NCBI RefSeq assembly: GCF_011601315.1
Contig: NZ_JAAORA010000002.1
Coordinates: 248,001-312,000 of the forward strand
Direction: 5' to 3'
From: Candidatus Chlorobium masyuteum
Lineage (GTDB): Bacteria > Bacteroidota > Chlorobiia > Chlorobiales > Chlorobiaceae
DNA: 64,000 nucleotides
Shown here: positions 54,053 through 61,489 of the stretch, piece after piece
Layout: each line of letters starts with the position of its first letter
Position numbering within the stretch: position 1 is the stretch's first letter
Notes under the pieces: model-generated
What the model was told of the DNA's origin: nothing
Database searches by the model: none
Seen by the model: the letters and a program-made list of their open reading frames with translations, nothing else
Position numbers and translations under genes: made by a program

Positions 54053-55504
54053 ATGGAACATAAATCTAAAATAGTAATCGCTGATGGTGGAAATTCTGCC
54101 CATTTACCAGATCATACTTTAGAATCCTGTCTCTCAGCTTACACTGCTGGCGCAGATCATTTGCTTCTTTCCATACAGCGCACTTCTGATGGTGTATTGG
54201 TTCTTTTTCGTCATGATAACCTTGCTGAACAAACCGATATACAGGGTCATATCGAATCACTCGATTGGGCATCTGTATATCAGGCTGATACGGGTGCTTT
54301 TTTTTCTGTTGGAAAAGATTATCCATGGCAAAAATCGCCGACATTGCACCGTTTTATTCACCCTACTACACTTGAGGATCTGTTGCTACGTCTGGAGGAT
54401 AATGTTGGTTATTTGCTAAAACCCGGACGTTCTGAACAAACTATTGAGCAGCGTTATTCTATTGCTGAATCAATTGAAAGGCTGTTTACGAATTATTCAA
54501 GGCAGATGCCCACTCTGTTAGTTGAAAGTGATGATCAGGTCAAACTATTGCGCTCTATGCTGCATGGCAGATTAAAGGTTATTGCAAAAAAAGAGATTAA
54601 TCTTGATCAGTTCATTATCAGTTCTGATGTGACTGCATTCCGAGAGATCAATGGTGGCTTGGTAACTTCTATGAAAGAAGATTGGAATGGCAAAATTATC
54701 GATACTCGCCGTTGGGTTGCAGGCGTCTCTTCCGGTCATCATATCATGCGTCCTATGCTTGGGATAGAAGAGTATAACGAAAAGGTCTTTTGTGCTTCAG
54801 CATATGCTGACAATGGCTTGCACATTGATGTTATTGAAGGGAAAACTTATGCTAGCGCTGGAGTTGTAAGTCAGTTTTCACTCGACAAAGAGTTTGTTGT
54901 GGATGTTGACTTTACCTACGATAATCCCGCAATAGCAAATATGATGGTACTTGCAGTGATCAATCAGGATGTTTTTCCTGCTTATTATCATCATGAAGGT
55001 GTATGGCAAAATCCTGAAATGCACTGGCAGAATCATGCATTTGATACCCATGGTGCCGCTCCATTTGTCTCAATGGAGCGGGAAGAGGGTGATGGCTTCC
55101 GCATTATGAAGTACACATCTCAAGCAGGTGTATATGAATGGTACGGAAACTGGTATCTGGGTGATGTGGGTTCCGGGGCTTCTCTGAGAGGTCGCCTGCG
55201 TCTAGAACGGAGGGGGCGCTTTTTCAGTGGTTACTATCAGGATGAAAATAACGGGGAGTGGGTGGGTGTAGGCACTCTTGAAAATGCATCCATGAATGAA
55301 CGAGTCAATTTGCGCCTGGGAGCAAAACACTATCTTAAGCAGGGAGCACCTGATCCGCTTCAACGGCTTCATGTTCATTATACCAATCTGCTTATCCGGA
55401 GACCACCAGGGGCAGTTTATCAGACACGTTGCGCCTCTGGTTCACCTTACGATGTAGTTGTTTCCGGGCCAACCCCGCACATCCCGATAAACCCCAAGCA
55501 CTAA
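54053..55504 (+). CDS. GDPD-like (degenerate) protein with C-terminal beta-sandwich domain
   Basis: A 483-residue protein in an AT-richer block. Residues about 7-220 follow the glycerophosphodiester phosphodiesterase TIM barrel, but catalytic positions have changed: the HRG loop reads DGG (residues 11-13), PENT reads PDHT, and the metal-binding E-x-D reads L-x-S (LLLSIQ, 38-42); HD at 54-55 is kept. It is probably inactive as a phosphodiesterase. Residues about 290-470 look like a concanavalin-type or DUF1349-like sandwich (RLRLERRGRFFSGYYQDENN). No signal peptide. Binding of a sugar or phospholipid is possible. It leads a pair with the next gene. Confidence 0.55.
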   Translation: MEHKSKIVIADGGNSAHLPDHTLESCLSAYTAGADHLLLSIQRTSDGVLVLFRHDNLAEQTDIQGHIESLDWASVYQADTGAFFSVGKDYPWQKSPTLHRFIHPTTLEDLLLRLEDNVGYLLKPGRSEQTIEQRYSIAESIERLFTNYSRQMPTLLVESDDQVKLLRSMLHGRLKVIAKKEINLDQFIISSDVTAFREINGGLVTSMKEDWNGKIIDTRRWVAGVSSGHHIMRPMLGIEEYNEKVFCASAYADNGLHIDVIEGKTYASAGVVSQFSLDKEFVVDVDFTYDNPAIANMMVLAVINQDVFPAYYHHEGVWQNPEMHWQNHAFDTHGAAPFVSMEREEGDGFRIMKYTSQAGVYEWYGNWYLGDVGSGASLRGRLRLERRGRFFSGYYQDENNGEWVGVGTLENASMNERVNLRLGAKHYLKQGAPDPLQRLHVHYTNLLIRRPPGAVYQTRCASGSPYDVVVSGPTPHIPINPKH

Positions 55505-55523
55505 AAAGTTGAGAGGTAACAAC

Positions 55524-57077
55524 ATGAGTGATCAGCAAATTGTAGCGTGTATGCCTGTAGAAGTTCAGTTGGCTTGGGAAGTGATGACTTGTCGTGCTCT
55601 TAGAAGCACTTATGATACCAACCATGCCTGTCGATGGTTTAACCAACATTATGGCCCATTTCCCTCATTCGATTGGATTGAACCGTTTTTCGCTGGACAA
55701 CTCAATCAAGATGAAACAAGAATTCATCAAGTTCTCAGTAATGGATGTCGGTACCAACTACCAGAGTTGATGAGCGGTTGCCGCAAAGCTCCGATCATGA
55801 CTATTGGAATAAATCCGAATTTGACTGCATATTGGCCTGGCACTTTAGGCGCAGCATGGACTTATCCATACTTTGATGATGTCGGACAATTTGCGCACTA
55901 CTTTCGTAAGCGATCATTTTATCAGGAACGTTTTTCGCTCGATTTTATCCGTAGTCATATTGTTCCGGGTAGTGAAGTTAAAGCTGTCAGATCAGGTAGC
56001 ATAATTAGCATAAGTCGATCCAAACTTGATGAGCAGTTGACGATAGAGTTGAAGTACAATGATTTTCCTGCTCAAAGTTTTAATCTGAGTCGAGAGTATG
56101 AAGTTTTTTTTGACAAAGAACAGCTTTTTATGGAAGGCGCTGTTATTGCAGCCAGGATTGATTTGCCTGAGAGTGAGATTGCCGAGTTGATTCAGGAAGA
56201 AGTGGGCTATTATAAACGTTTCCGAGATATTCTGAAACAGTTTAAAGAGATGGCAGGTATTGCATTGCAAGATTCGGATTTAAGATTAGGCGAGGATGTA
56301 TGTCAAGCTGATATGGTGGCATGCGCAAGTCCTGGTTGGGACTCTTGGTTTACTGCTGAAGCGCAAACAGGTATTATTGATGAATGTGTGCATAAGCGTG
56401 GTTGGCTGGCGCAGCAATTACTTCAAACTCAGCCACTTATGGTCGTTTTTGCTGGGCTGAGAGCCTTCAATATGTTTCAGCAAAGATTCAAAGTGCAAAT
56501 AATTCCGGAAATCAATATTAATGCAGATACATACGAGATACTGGATGCTTGTGTAACGGGCAACTATCGACTGAAAACAGAAACTAAAAACGGAGTAATT
56601 GATGCAAGAATAGTCATCGCGCCACACTTCTCTTATGCTACAAATTTCGAAAAACAGAGTCGTTTTTCGCCTGAACAATGGATGTCATTTTGTAGGATAT
56701 ATCCTAAGCAGGTTGAGCAGTTAGAACCATTTACCAAAGAGAACTTTGACAAAAGCAGCATGTTGGTTTTTATTGATCGGCCTGCCGCTCCTAAACAAGA
56801 GCAAATTGGTGATGATGCTTGGCAAGTGCTTATGGAACATCACTACGATCCGATAGAATTGGTTTCGCGCTGTATGTACCAAGAATATATTGCTGGTAAT
56901 CTCGTGGTTGACACTGAGCGAGGGCATTTTGCTCGGAGTGCTGGTGCTTGTCAGTTCTGCGATAATGCATTATACCGCTTTCCTGAAGGGTGTTCTTATA
57001 ATGTCAACGGTATATCTCCGTCATTAAAAAATTTACGTGAAGAAGCTTTGAGTTTGGTTCGAAATATTGATCATTGA
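55524..57077 (+). CDS. Uncharacterised protein with uracil-DNA-glycosylase-like signatures
   Basis: A 517-residue protein with no clear named family. Signature order resembles the UDG superfamily: a loop GINPN (residues 95-99), then VACASPGWDSW (Cys267) followed by a helix LAQQLLQTQPLMVVFAGLRAFNMF, as in Fe-S type UDGs, then APHFS (His368) where UDGs have HPS. Near the C terminus, CQFC (Cys476, Cys479) and GC489 may bind metal. A 150-residue insertion separates the first two blocks. It lies 19 bases behind the GDPD-like gene. Fold assignment is inference; function is unknown. Confidence 0.45.
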   Translation: MSDQQIVACMPVEVQLAWEVMTCRALRSTYDTNHACRWFNQHYGPFPSFDWIEPFFAGQLNQDETRIHQVLSNGCRYQLPELMSGCRKAPIMTIGINPNLTAYWPGTLGAAWTYPYFDDVGQFAHYFRKRSFYQERFSLDFIRSHIVPGSEVKAVRSGSIISISRSKLDEQLTIELKYNDFPAQSFNLSREYEVFFDKEQLFMEGAVIAARIDLPESEIAELIQEEVGYYKRFRDILKQFKEMAGIALQDSDLRLGEDVCQADMVACASPGWDSWFTAEAQTGIIDECVHKRGWLAQQLLQTQPLMVVFAGLRAFNMFQQRFKVQIIPEININADTYEILDACVTGNYRLKTETKNGVIDARIVIAPHFSYATNFEKQSRFSPEQWMSFCRIYPKQVEQLEPFTKENFDKSSMLVFIDRPAAPKQEQIGDDAWQVLMEHHYDPIELVSRCMYQEYIAGNLVVDTERGHFARSAGACQFCDNALYRFPEGCSYNVNGISPSLKNLREEALSLVRNIDH

Positions 57078-57095
57078 AGAGCGGATATCAGACGC

Positions 57096-57323
57096 AAGGT
57101 TGGCGCGGCTGTTGTGTCGTCCAGTCGTGAGGGAGCGCTCAATGTTTATAATGCCATTACGGATTTCTTCCTGATTGAGGAGATGGTTGTGCCGGGCTCC
57201 TGCTACTGGAATACCGGTATCGGATTCGACAAAGGGGAGGTATCGGAAGACAGTGATGGTTTGCACACCATGCAGGTTCTCGGGCAGAATATGGCCTGGC
57301 TGCTGAAAAAGCTGAATACATAA
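57096..57323 (+). pseudogene. Truncated 3' copy of the flavodoxin-family gene
   Basis: This fragment encodes the last 75 residues of the flavodoxin at 51739-52314 (VGAAVVSSSREGALNVYN... ending LLKKLNT) but lacks the FMN-binding N-terminal two thirds. An internal ATG-free reading from 57114 would yield a 69-residue peptide without the fold. The copy begins abruptly 18 bases after the stop of the UDG-like gene. It marks the right border of the 4.8-kb block. Confidence 0.88.
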
Positions 57324-57331
57324 CAACTCAC
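57096..57331 (+). repeat. 236-bp direct repeat, copy 2
   Basis: Partner of 52087-52322, about 97% identical. Homology starts at AAGGTTGG, 18 bases after the stop of the UDG-like gene, and ends at AACAACTCAC, just past the flavodoxin stop, after which the two flanks diverge completely. Confidence 0.95.
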
Positions 57332-57601
57332 ATCATCCCGCCAGAGATATCCCTGCATACCGGCACTTTTTTTGAATGTGTTTCCTCTCCCACCGTCTCA
57401 ACCGGACTTTAAATCCTGACCTTTACCTTGACCAATAAACGGCAACGGAGTTTTGCTGATAGCGCACTCTGCTGCCATGCTGAACTCTCAGGAGGCGCGG
57501 ATGGTTTAGAACTCATGATGTATGTGACAGTTTGTACGATAACGCGAACGGGTGCAGATGTAGAGGAGTGAATTCATGATAAACTCAATGGGAGGATGGT
57601 T

Positions 57602-57790
57602 ATGAAATGGACAGGTATTTACCTTGTTGGTTATGTGATTTTGATGGGCGGAGTGCTTGCTGCACTCTGGCAACTGGATGTTCTTGAGACTGTCGGGACT
57701 GTCTGGACAGCTATCGGGGTCATCATAGCAGTTGGTATTGGCATCATGCTCGCCGTATCAAGCAGCGGAACCAAAGAAAATGTAAAGTGA
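57602..57790 (+). CDS. Small two-helix membrane protein
   Basis: A 62-residue protein starting at the ATG at 57602, which has GGGAGG six bases upstream; the ATG at 57596 abuts that site and is less likely. Two hydrophobic helices (YLVGYVILMGGVLAALWQL and AIGVIIAVGIGIMLAV) are joined by a short acidic loop. Neither a toxin nor holin signature is certain. The 270-base upstream gap holds no other gene. Its place beside the deamidase and caspase genes is noted, but no role can be assigned. Confidence 0.55.
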   Translation: MKWTGIYLVGYVILMGGVLAALWQLDVLETVGTVWTAIGVIIAVGIGIMLAVSSSGTKENVK

Positions 57791-58189
57791 ATCCATCGTC
57801 ATGAAGCAGAGCGGCGGATGCCCTCCATCCGTCGCCTGGGCATAATATTCGTGTGCAACCTCAGAAGCCGCTTCATCCAGCCTTCCGGCTTGACACAAAA
57901 TACACACAAGCGTAACGTATTTTGATCGGTTTTTTTGTCTCGCAATATGTCTCGATTCATTAGCCGTAAACCTCCCCTTTTCAAGGAAGGGGTTTCCCTT
58001 TTTTGTTTCTATAAGAAGTGAAAATGATGCGTATGGAGTGTTTTATTTTGTGATAATAGATGTAAATTTATCTGTTGTGAAATAATGAGGTTAAACAGCA
58101 TATAACGCATTGATTCGCAGAAAACGCGAATTAATCTGTAACATGTTGTTTTTTAGTAAAATAATTAATAAAAAAAGAAGGACACTACC
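57791..58189. other. Gene-free region with terminator and AT-rich promoter region
   Basis: No credible gene in 399 bases. A hairpin around 57968-57995 (CCCCTT/AAGGGG core) followed by a T-run ending at 58005 is a probable terminator. Downstream, the sequence is strongly AT-rich and contains TTGTGAAATAATGA (58075-58088), also found at 50331-50344 before the 240-residue gene, and the palindrome ATTCGC-AGAAAAC-GCGAAT near 58112-58130. These are candidate promoter or operator sites for the 123-residue gene. Confidence 0.4.
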
Positions 58190-58561
58190 ATGGCAATCTT
58201 TGCTCTGCCCCACAAAAACACTACGATCAAAGTTGATGGTGATGACGTTGCCTTGACCTACGGTGCCGGAGAGGTCGGCTATATCACTATCAGTCTCAGT
58301 ACCGCTCAGGCAGTCACCTGGTGGAAAGCAGTGGACACCATTTCCGGTGGTTATGACCAAAGTATTGGTTTGGTTGAAACCCAGGATGCAGACCATGGCC
58401 CAAAAACAATAAAGCTTGCGATCAGTAAATTTACCGATTCAGCTCATTTTGTGTTTTGGAAGGCCAAGTTCCTGGGGATTCATACCCCAACTGATCACTA
58501 TTATTTCGTGCCGGATGAGCTTAATGGAAAAGTAGTTGGTTTTGACTGGAAAACGGCTTGA
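58190..58561 (+). CDS. Uncharacterised 123-residue beta-rich protein upstream of the caspase
   Basis: A 123-residue soluble protein with alternating beta strands and aromatic residues (TIKVDGDDVALTYGAGEVGYITISLS, VTWWKAVDTISGGYDQSIGL). No signal peptide, helix anchor or catalytic motif is visible. It has its own promoter-like AT-rich leader and is followed by a strong hairpin at 58576-58618, so it is probably transcribed alone. The close position to a caspase suggests a possible substrate, adaptor or structural effector, but nothing in the sequence proves it. Not recognised as a known family. Confidence 0.6.
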   Translation: MAIFALPHKNTTIKVDGDDVALTYGAGEVGYITISLSTAQAVTWWKAVDTISGGYDQSIGLVETQDADHGPKTIKLAISKFTDSAHFVFWKAKFLGIHTPTDHYYFVPDELNGKVVGFDWKTA

Positions 58562-58575
58562 CATTCCCCGGCAGT

Positions 58576-58626
58576 GACCCGGAGATTCGTTGAATAATGC
58601 ACTTTGAATCTCCGGGTCAAGCCTTT
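58576..58626 (+). terminator. Strong hairpin after the 123-residue gene
   Basis: Perfect 13-base arms GACCCGGAGATTC / GAATCTCCGGGTC (58576-58588, 58606-58618) with a 17-base loop, followed by a short TTTT. A probable, slightly atypical terminator. Confidence 0.75.
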
Positions 58627-58747
58627 TAACCCGGAAGTGTTTTTACCACAATGCTTTGCTGGAGCAGAACGAACAGTCTGATGAACGAGAGACCTTCTAT
58701 TATTTGTATGGGCTATCACCCATTATAAGACAGATCGGCATACTGCA

Positions 58748-58905
58748 TTTGATTTCGTTAACAGGCACTCTATATTACAACTGATATCGCAAACCGGTGT
58801 TTTGATGTGGTGAGCTATCAGCCTTCACTCCTCAAAACTTCTGCATTTCTCACGCGAAATCAGTTACGACCCTCTTTATAGCAGCAGAAACTTGTTGAAA
58901 TCGAG
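58748..58905 (+). promoter_or_regulatory. Caspase leader element shared with the protein-glutaminase gene
   Basis: This stretch resembles 52362-52540. Shared points in order are TTTGATTT, TATATTAC, the block AAAACTTCTGCA...CTCACGCGAA...TTACGA (58834-58869), AGCAGCAG and GTTGAA. A sub-part (CTGATATCGCAAACCGGTGTTTT, about 58777-58800) also matches 51121-51143. An AAGGAGG ribosome-binding site precedes the ATG at 59008. Confidence 0.65.
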
Positions 58906-59007
58906 TCAAACGGTTTTTCAGTAATCATGTATTGTTAAAATGGCTCGACCTGCTGGTTGCCGGGTCTCTTTTTTCATCATGTCAGCTCACCATAAAGGAG
59001 GATAGCT

Positions 59008-59841
59008 ATGGCCGCTTCGAAAAAAAAGGCGTTGTGTGTAGGAATCAATCAATTCAAGAACTTTCCAAGTGCTGCGTTGCAGGGCTGTGTGAATGACGCC
59101 AACGAGATGTCAGCGCTTTTGCAGAAACTGCTTGGTTTTAAAAAAGGCGATATCACGGTGCTGACGGATGCCCAGGCAACCAAAGCTGCCATTATCAACA
59201 GTCTTAAAGAGATGGTGGATGGAGCAAATGCTGGGAAGTATACCTATCTGCTCTTCAGCCTCTCCAGTCATGGCACACAGGTGCCGGATCTGAGTGGTGA
59301 CGAACCGGATCGGGCTGATGAGGCGTTCTGCACTTATGACCTTGCCCAGTCAGGCAGCCAGTGGGACAAGAATCACATTATCCTTGATGATGAATTGCGT
59401 GATCTTTTCATTCAACTGCCTTCAACGGTGCTTCTGGAAGTCTATCTCGATACCTGCCACAGCGGTACCGGTCTGAAAGCGATTGACATGCTGCTTGACC
59501 GAACTCCGCGCTATCTTCCGCCGCCTTCTCTTAAAGCATTCCTTGAGGTGGACACCAAGAAATCTCGCGGACTCCGTCACGGATTGCTTGAAAAAGGTAT
59601 GGTTCATAACATCCTCTGGGCAGCCTGCCGTGCCGACCAGACAAGTGCCGATGCCAATATTGCCGGGGGCTGGCATGGCGCATTCACCTACTATTTCTGC
59701 AAGCAGATGTATGCCTGCAAGAACTCTCTTTCGCGTGCAGATCTTCTGGTCAAAATTCGTGCAGACCTGAAGAAAGGAAAATACAACCAGATTCCGCAAC
59801 TTGAGTGTGAGGCCACCAAGCGCCAGTTGAAGCCTGGGTGA
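59008..59841 (+). CDS. Caspase-family (C14, metacaspase-like) protease
   Basis: A 277-residue cysteine protease. The first strand KALCVGINQFKNF and CVNDANEMSALLQ match bacterial caspase/metacaspase p20 domains. The catalytic His88 is in SSHGTQ and Cys150 in LDTCHSG. DGDEPDRADEAFCTYD-like acidic residues lie between, as in calcium-influenced metacaspases. A C-terminal p10-like part contains ILWAACRADQTSADA and GGWHGAFTYYFC. No signal peptide, membrane helix or fused domain; a soluble, single-domain enzyme. It has a shared leader with the deamidase gene and a strong terminator behind it, so it is probably monocistronic. Confidence 0.92.
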   Translation: MAASKKKALCVGINQFKNFPSAALQGCVNDANEMSALLQKLLGFKKGDITVLTDAQATKAAIINSLKEMVDGANAGKYTYLLFSLSSHGTQVPDLSGDEPDRADEAFCTYDLAQSGSQWDKNHIILDDELRDLFIQLPSTVLLEVYLDTCHSGTGLKAIDMLLDRTPRYLPPPSLKAFLEVDTKKSRGLRHGLLEKGMVHNILWAACRADQTSADANIAGGWHGAFTYYFCKQMYACKNSLSRADLLVKIRADLKKGKYNQIPQLECEATKRQLKPG

Positions 59842-60170
59842 AGACGCTTTGCCTGCATAGCTTTTTTTAACAAAAGGGGAGAGGCCACTGACGCGCAGCC
59901 TCTCCCCTTTTATGTTTTTATCAGGATAAAGAAAAATGGAGCTCTCTTTGTCATTGAGGCGATCATCTTATGGCAAAATTCCTTTTGCTTCGACGCTGCT
60001 TCAGGGAGAATATGGACATGGTGAGGCTGATCTGTAGTTTGACGCCTGCTATTTGAACGATATCTTGTAAATTTGCTGAACTGCCCTTTGAGTTTAAGGT
60101 GAGCCGGACCCCGAAGTGCCGGGTATGTCCACAAAAGGGTTACGCAGTATTACAAAGAAATATTCCCGAT
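59842..60170. other. 329-base region after the caspase gene
   Basis: It opens with the caspase terminator (59872-59911). Beyond it no gene is seen; the last 70 bases can be read as an N-terminal extension of the next gene from a GTG at 60099, but the ATG at 60171 is preferred. Confidence 0.45.
59872..59912 (+). terminator. Intrinsic terminator of the caspase gene
   Basis: A perfect 14-base stem AAAAGGGGAGAGGC / GCCTCTCCCCTTTT with a 12-base loop, followed by TTTATGTTTTTA. The A-run before the stem allows function in both directions. Confidence 0.9.
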
Positions 60171-61367
60171 ATGGCAACTACCACTATTCCTTCCGGATGG
60201 AATGCATCCGCACATCAAAAATGGTTAGGCAATAACCGTGCTGAAGCTATTCAGGAAACCATCGGCGAAATCAATGCCATTCAGTCGGAGGAAAAGCCGG
60301 TTGATCTGGTGTTACAGCTGGCCTATTATTTTTTTCTTGTCAATGATTATCAGTCAGCCGCAACGATTCTTGAGCAGCAGCGAGCCCGCACCCCGTCTAA
60401 TTTACAGGTTTTACTCAATACTGCGGTTTGTCACTCCCGTTCAGGGAAGAGCGAGGATGCCGTCAAACGTGCTAAAGAGGTAATAAAAAAAGATCCGGCC
60501 AACAGCCTTGCTTACGATATTCTGGCAAATGCATACGCTAATCTTGGTCAATTCACCAGTGCCCGTCGAGCAGGAACAAAATCGCTTGAGCTCAAGGATC
60601 GTGCCGCGCAATCCCTGCCTGAAAACTGGTCACTTCCGAAGGGGAAACCTCAAACGTTTGCCTCGAAAGATGATAAAAAGAGTGTTATTGCCTTCTCCCT
60701 GTGGGGAACCAACCATAGATATTTACGCGGAGCACTCCGTAATCTGCTTCTGGCACCAGAGTTTTATCCTGACTGGGAGCTTCGGTTTTATGTTGATAAT
60801 TCCGTGCCGCAACCATTTCTTGAGCTGCTGCAGATACTGAACGGGAAGGTTGTTATAAAACCTTCCTACGCTGATTTTAAAACCAGACTGTGCTGGCGGT
60901 TTGCCGTGGCAGATGATCCTTCTGTTGGCTACTTTATGGTTCGCGATGTGGATTCGGTTATTGGTATGCGTGAAGCCGGAGCCGTTCAAGAATGGCTGAA
61001 TTCCGATAAATGGTTCCATGTCATGAGAGACTGGTGGACGCATACGGATTTGATGCTGGCGGGTATGTGGGGTGGTGTGGCAGGAGTTCTGCCATCACTC
61101 TCGGCTTTGGCTGATGGCTACACCTCCAGAGCGGTTGAAACACCCAACATTGACCAGTGGTTTTTGCGGGACTCTGTCTGGAGTTATGTTCGTCAATCAT
61201 GTTTTGTTCATGATCGATTTTTTGATATGCCGGGTTCTGTCCGTCTTCCTGAAACCAAAAGAGCCGGAAACTTTCATATAGGGCAGAATGAATATGCTGT
61301 CAGAAAAAAGGAACAGGATCGGTTTTTGAAGGCATGGATCGAAAAATACCCCTGCCTTCAGACTTGA
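60171..61367 (+). CDS. TPR domain fused to a glycosyltransferase-like domain
   Basis: A 398-residue soluble protein. Residues about 35-140 form three TPR-like helix pairs (NDYQSAATILEQQRARTPSN, SGKSEDAVKRAKEVIKKDPAN, GQFTSARRAGTKSLELKD). From about 165 a second domain begins with SVIAFSLWGTNHRYLRGALRNLLLAPEFYPDWELRFYVD, the first strand and loop of a GT-A-type glycosyltransferase, with a DxD-like pair at about 258-260 (VRDVDSV) and RDWWTHTDLMLAGMWGG. It lies 329 bases behind the caspase. TPR-GT fusions may glycosylate proteins, as O-GlcNAc transferases do, though the fold there differs. Acceptor unknown. Confidence 0.7.
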   Translation: MATTTIPSGWNASAHQKWLGNNRAEAIQETIGEINAIQSEEKPVDLVLQLAYYFFLVNDYQSAATILEQQRARTPSNLQVLLNTAVCHSRSGKSEDAVKRAKEVIKKDPANSLAYDILANAYANLGQFTSARRAGTKSLELKDRAAQSLPENWSLPKGKPQTFASKDDKKSVIAFSLWGTNHRYLRGALRNLLLAPEFYPDWELRFYVDNSVPQPFLELLQILNGKVVIKPSYADFKTRLCWRFAVADDPSVGYFMVRDVDSVIGMREAGAVQEWLNSDKWFHVMRDWWTHTDLMLAGMWGGVAGVLPSLSALADGYTSRAVETPNIDQWFLRDSVWSYVRQSCFVHDRFFDMPGSVRLPETKRAGNFHIGQNEYAVRKKEQDRFLKAWIEKYPCLQT

Positions 61368-61489
61368 TTGAAAAAATAACATGTACATTTACTGAATGGT
61401 CAGAACCGGCAGGGATTTGTAGTGTTACCGGTTCCGGTTCTTCTTTCTTTTAAAGCTTTTAACGGTATAATTCGAGGGTATTGAATGAT

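Larger units (their letters stand above)
58562..59007. other. 446-base region between the 123-residue gene and the caspase
   Basis: It contains a terminator-like hairpin at 58576-58618 and the caspase leader at 58748-59007. No gene is seen in it. The part between 58627 and 58747 shows no clear structure. Confidence 0.5.

Noticed and set aside
52323-57095. Classical integrative element or transposon
   Set aside because: No integrase, transposase, tRNA target or terminal inverted repeat is seen; the 236-bp direct repeat is too long for a usual att site.
57799-57984. 61-residue minus-strand frame after the small membrane gene
   Set aside because: It is rich in Arg/Met without a fold pattern and ends in the terminator hairpin; judged non-coding.
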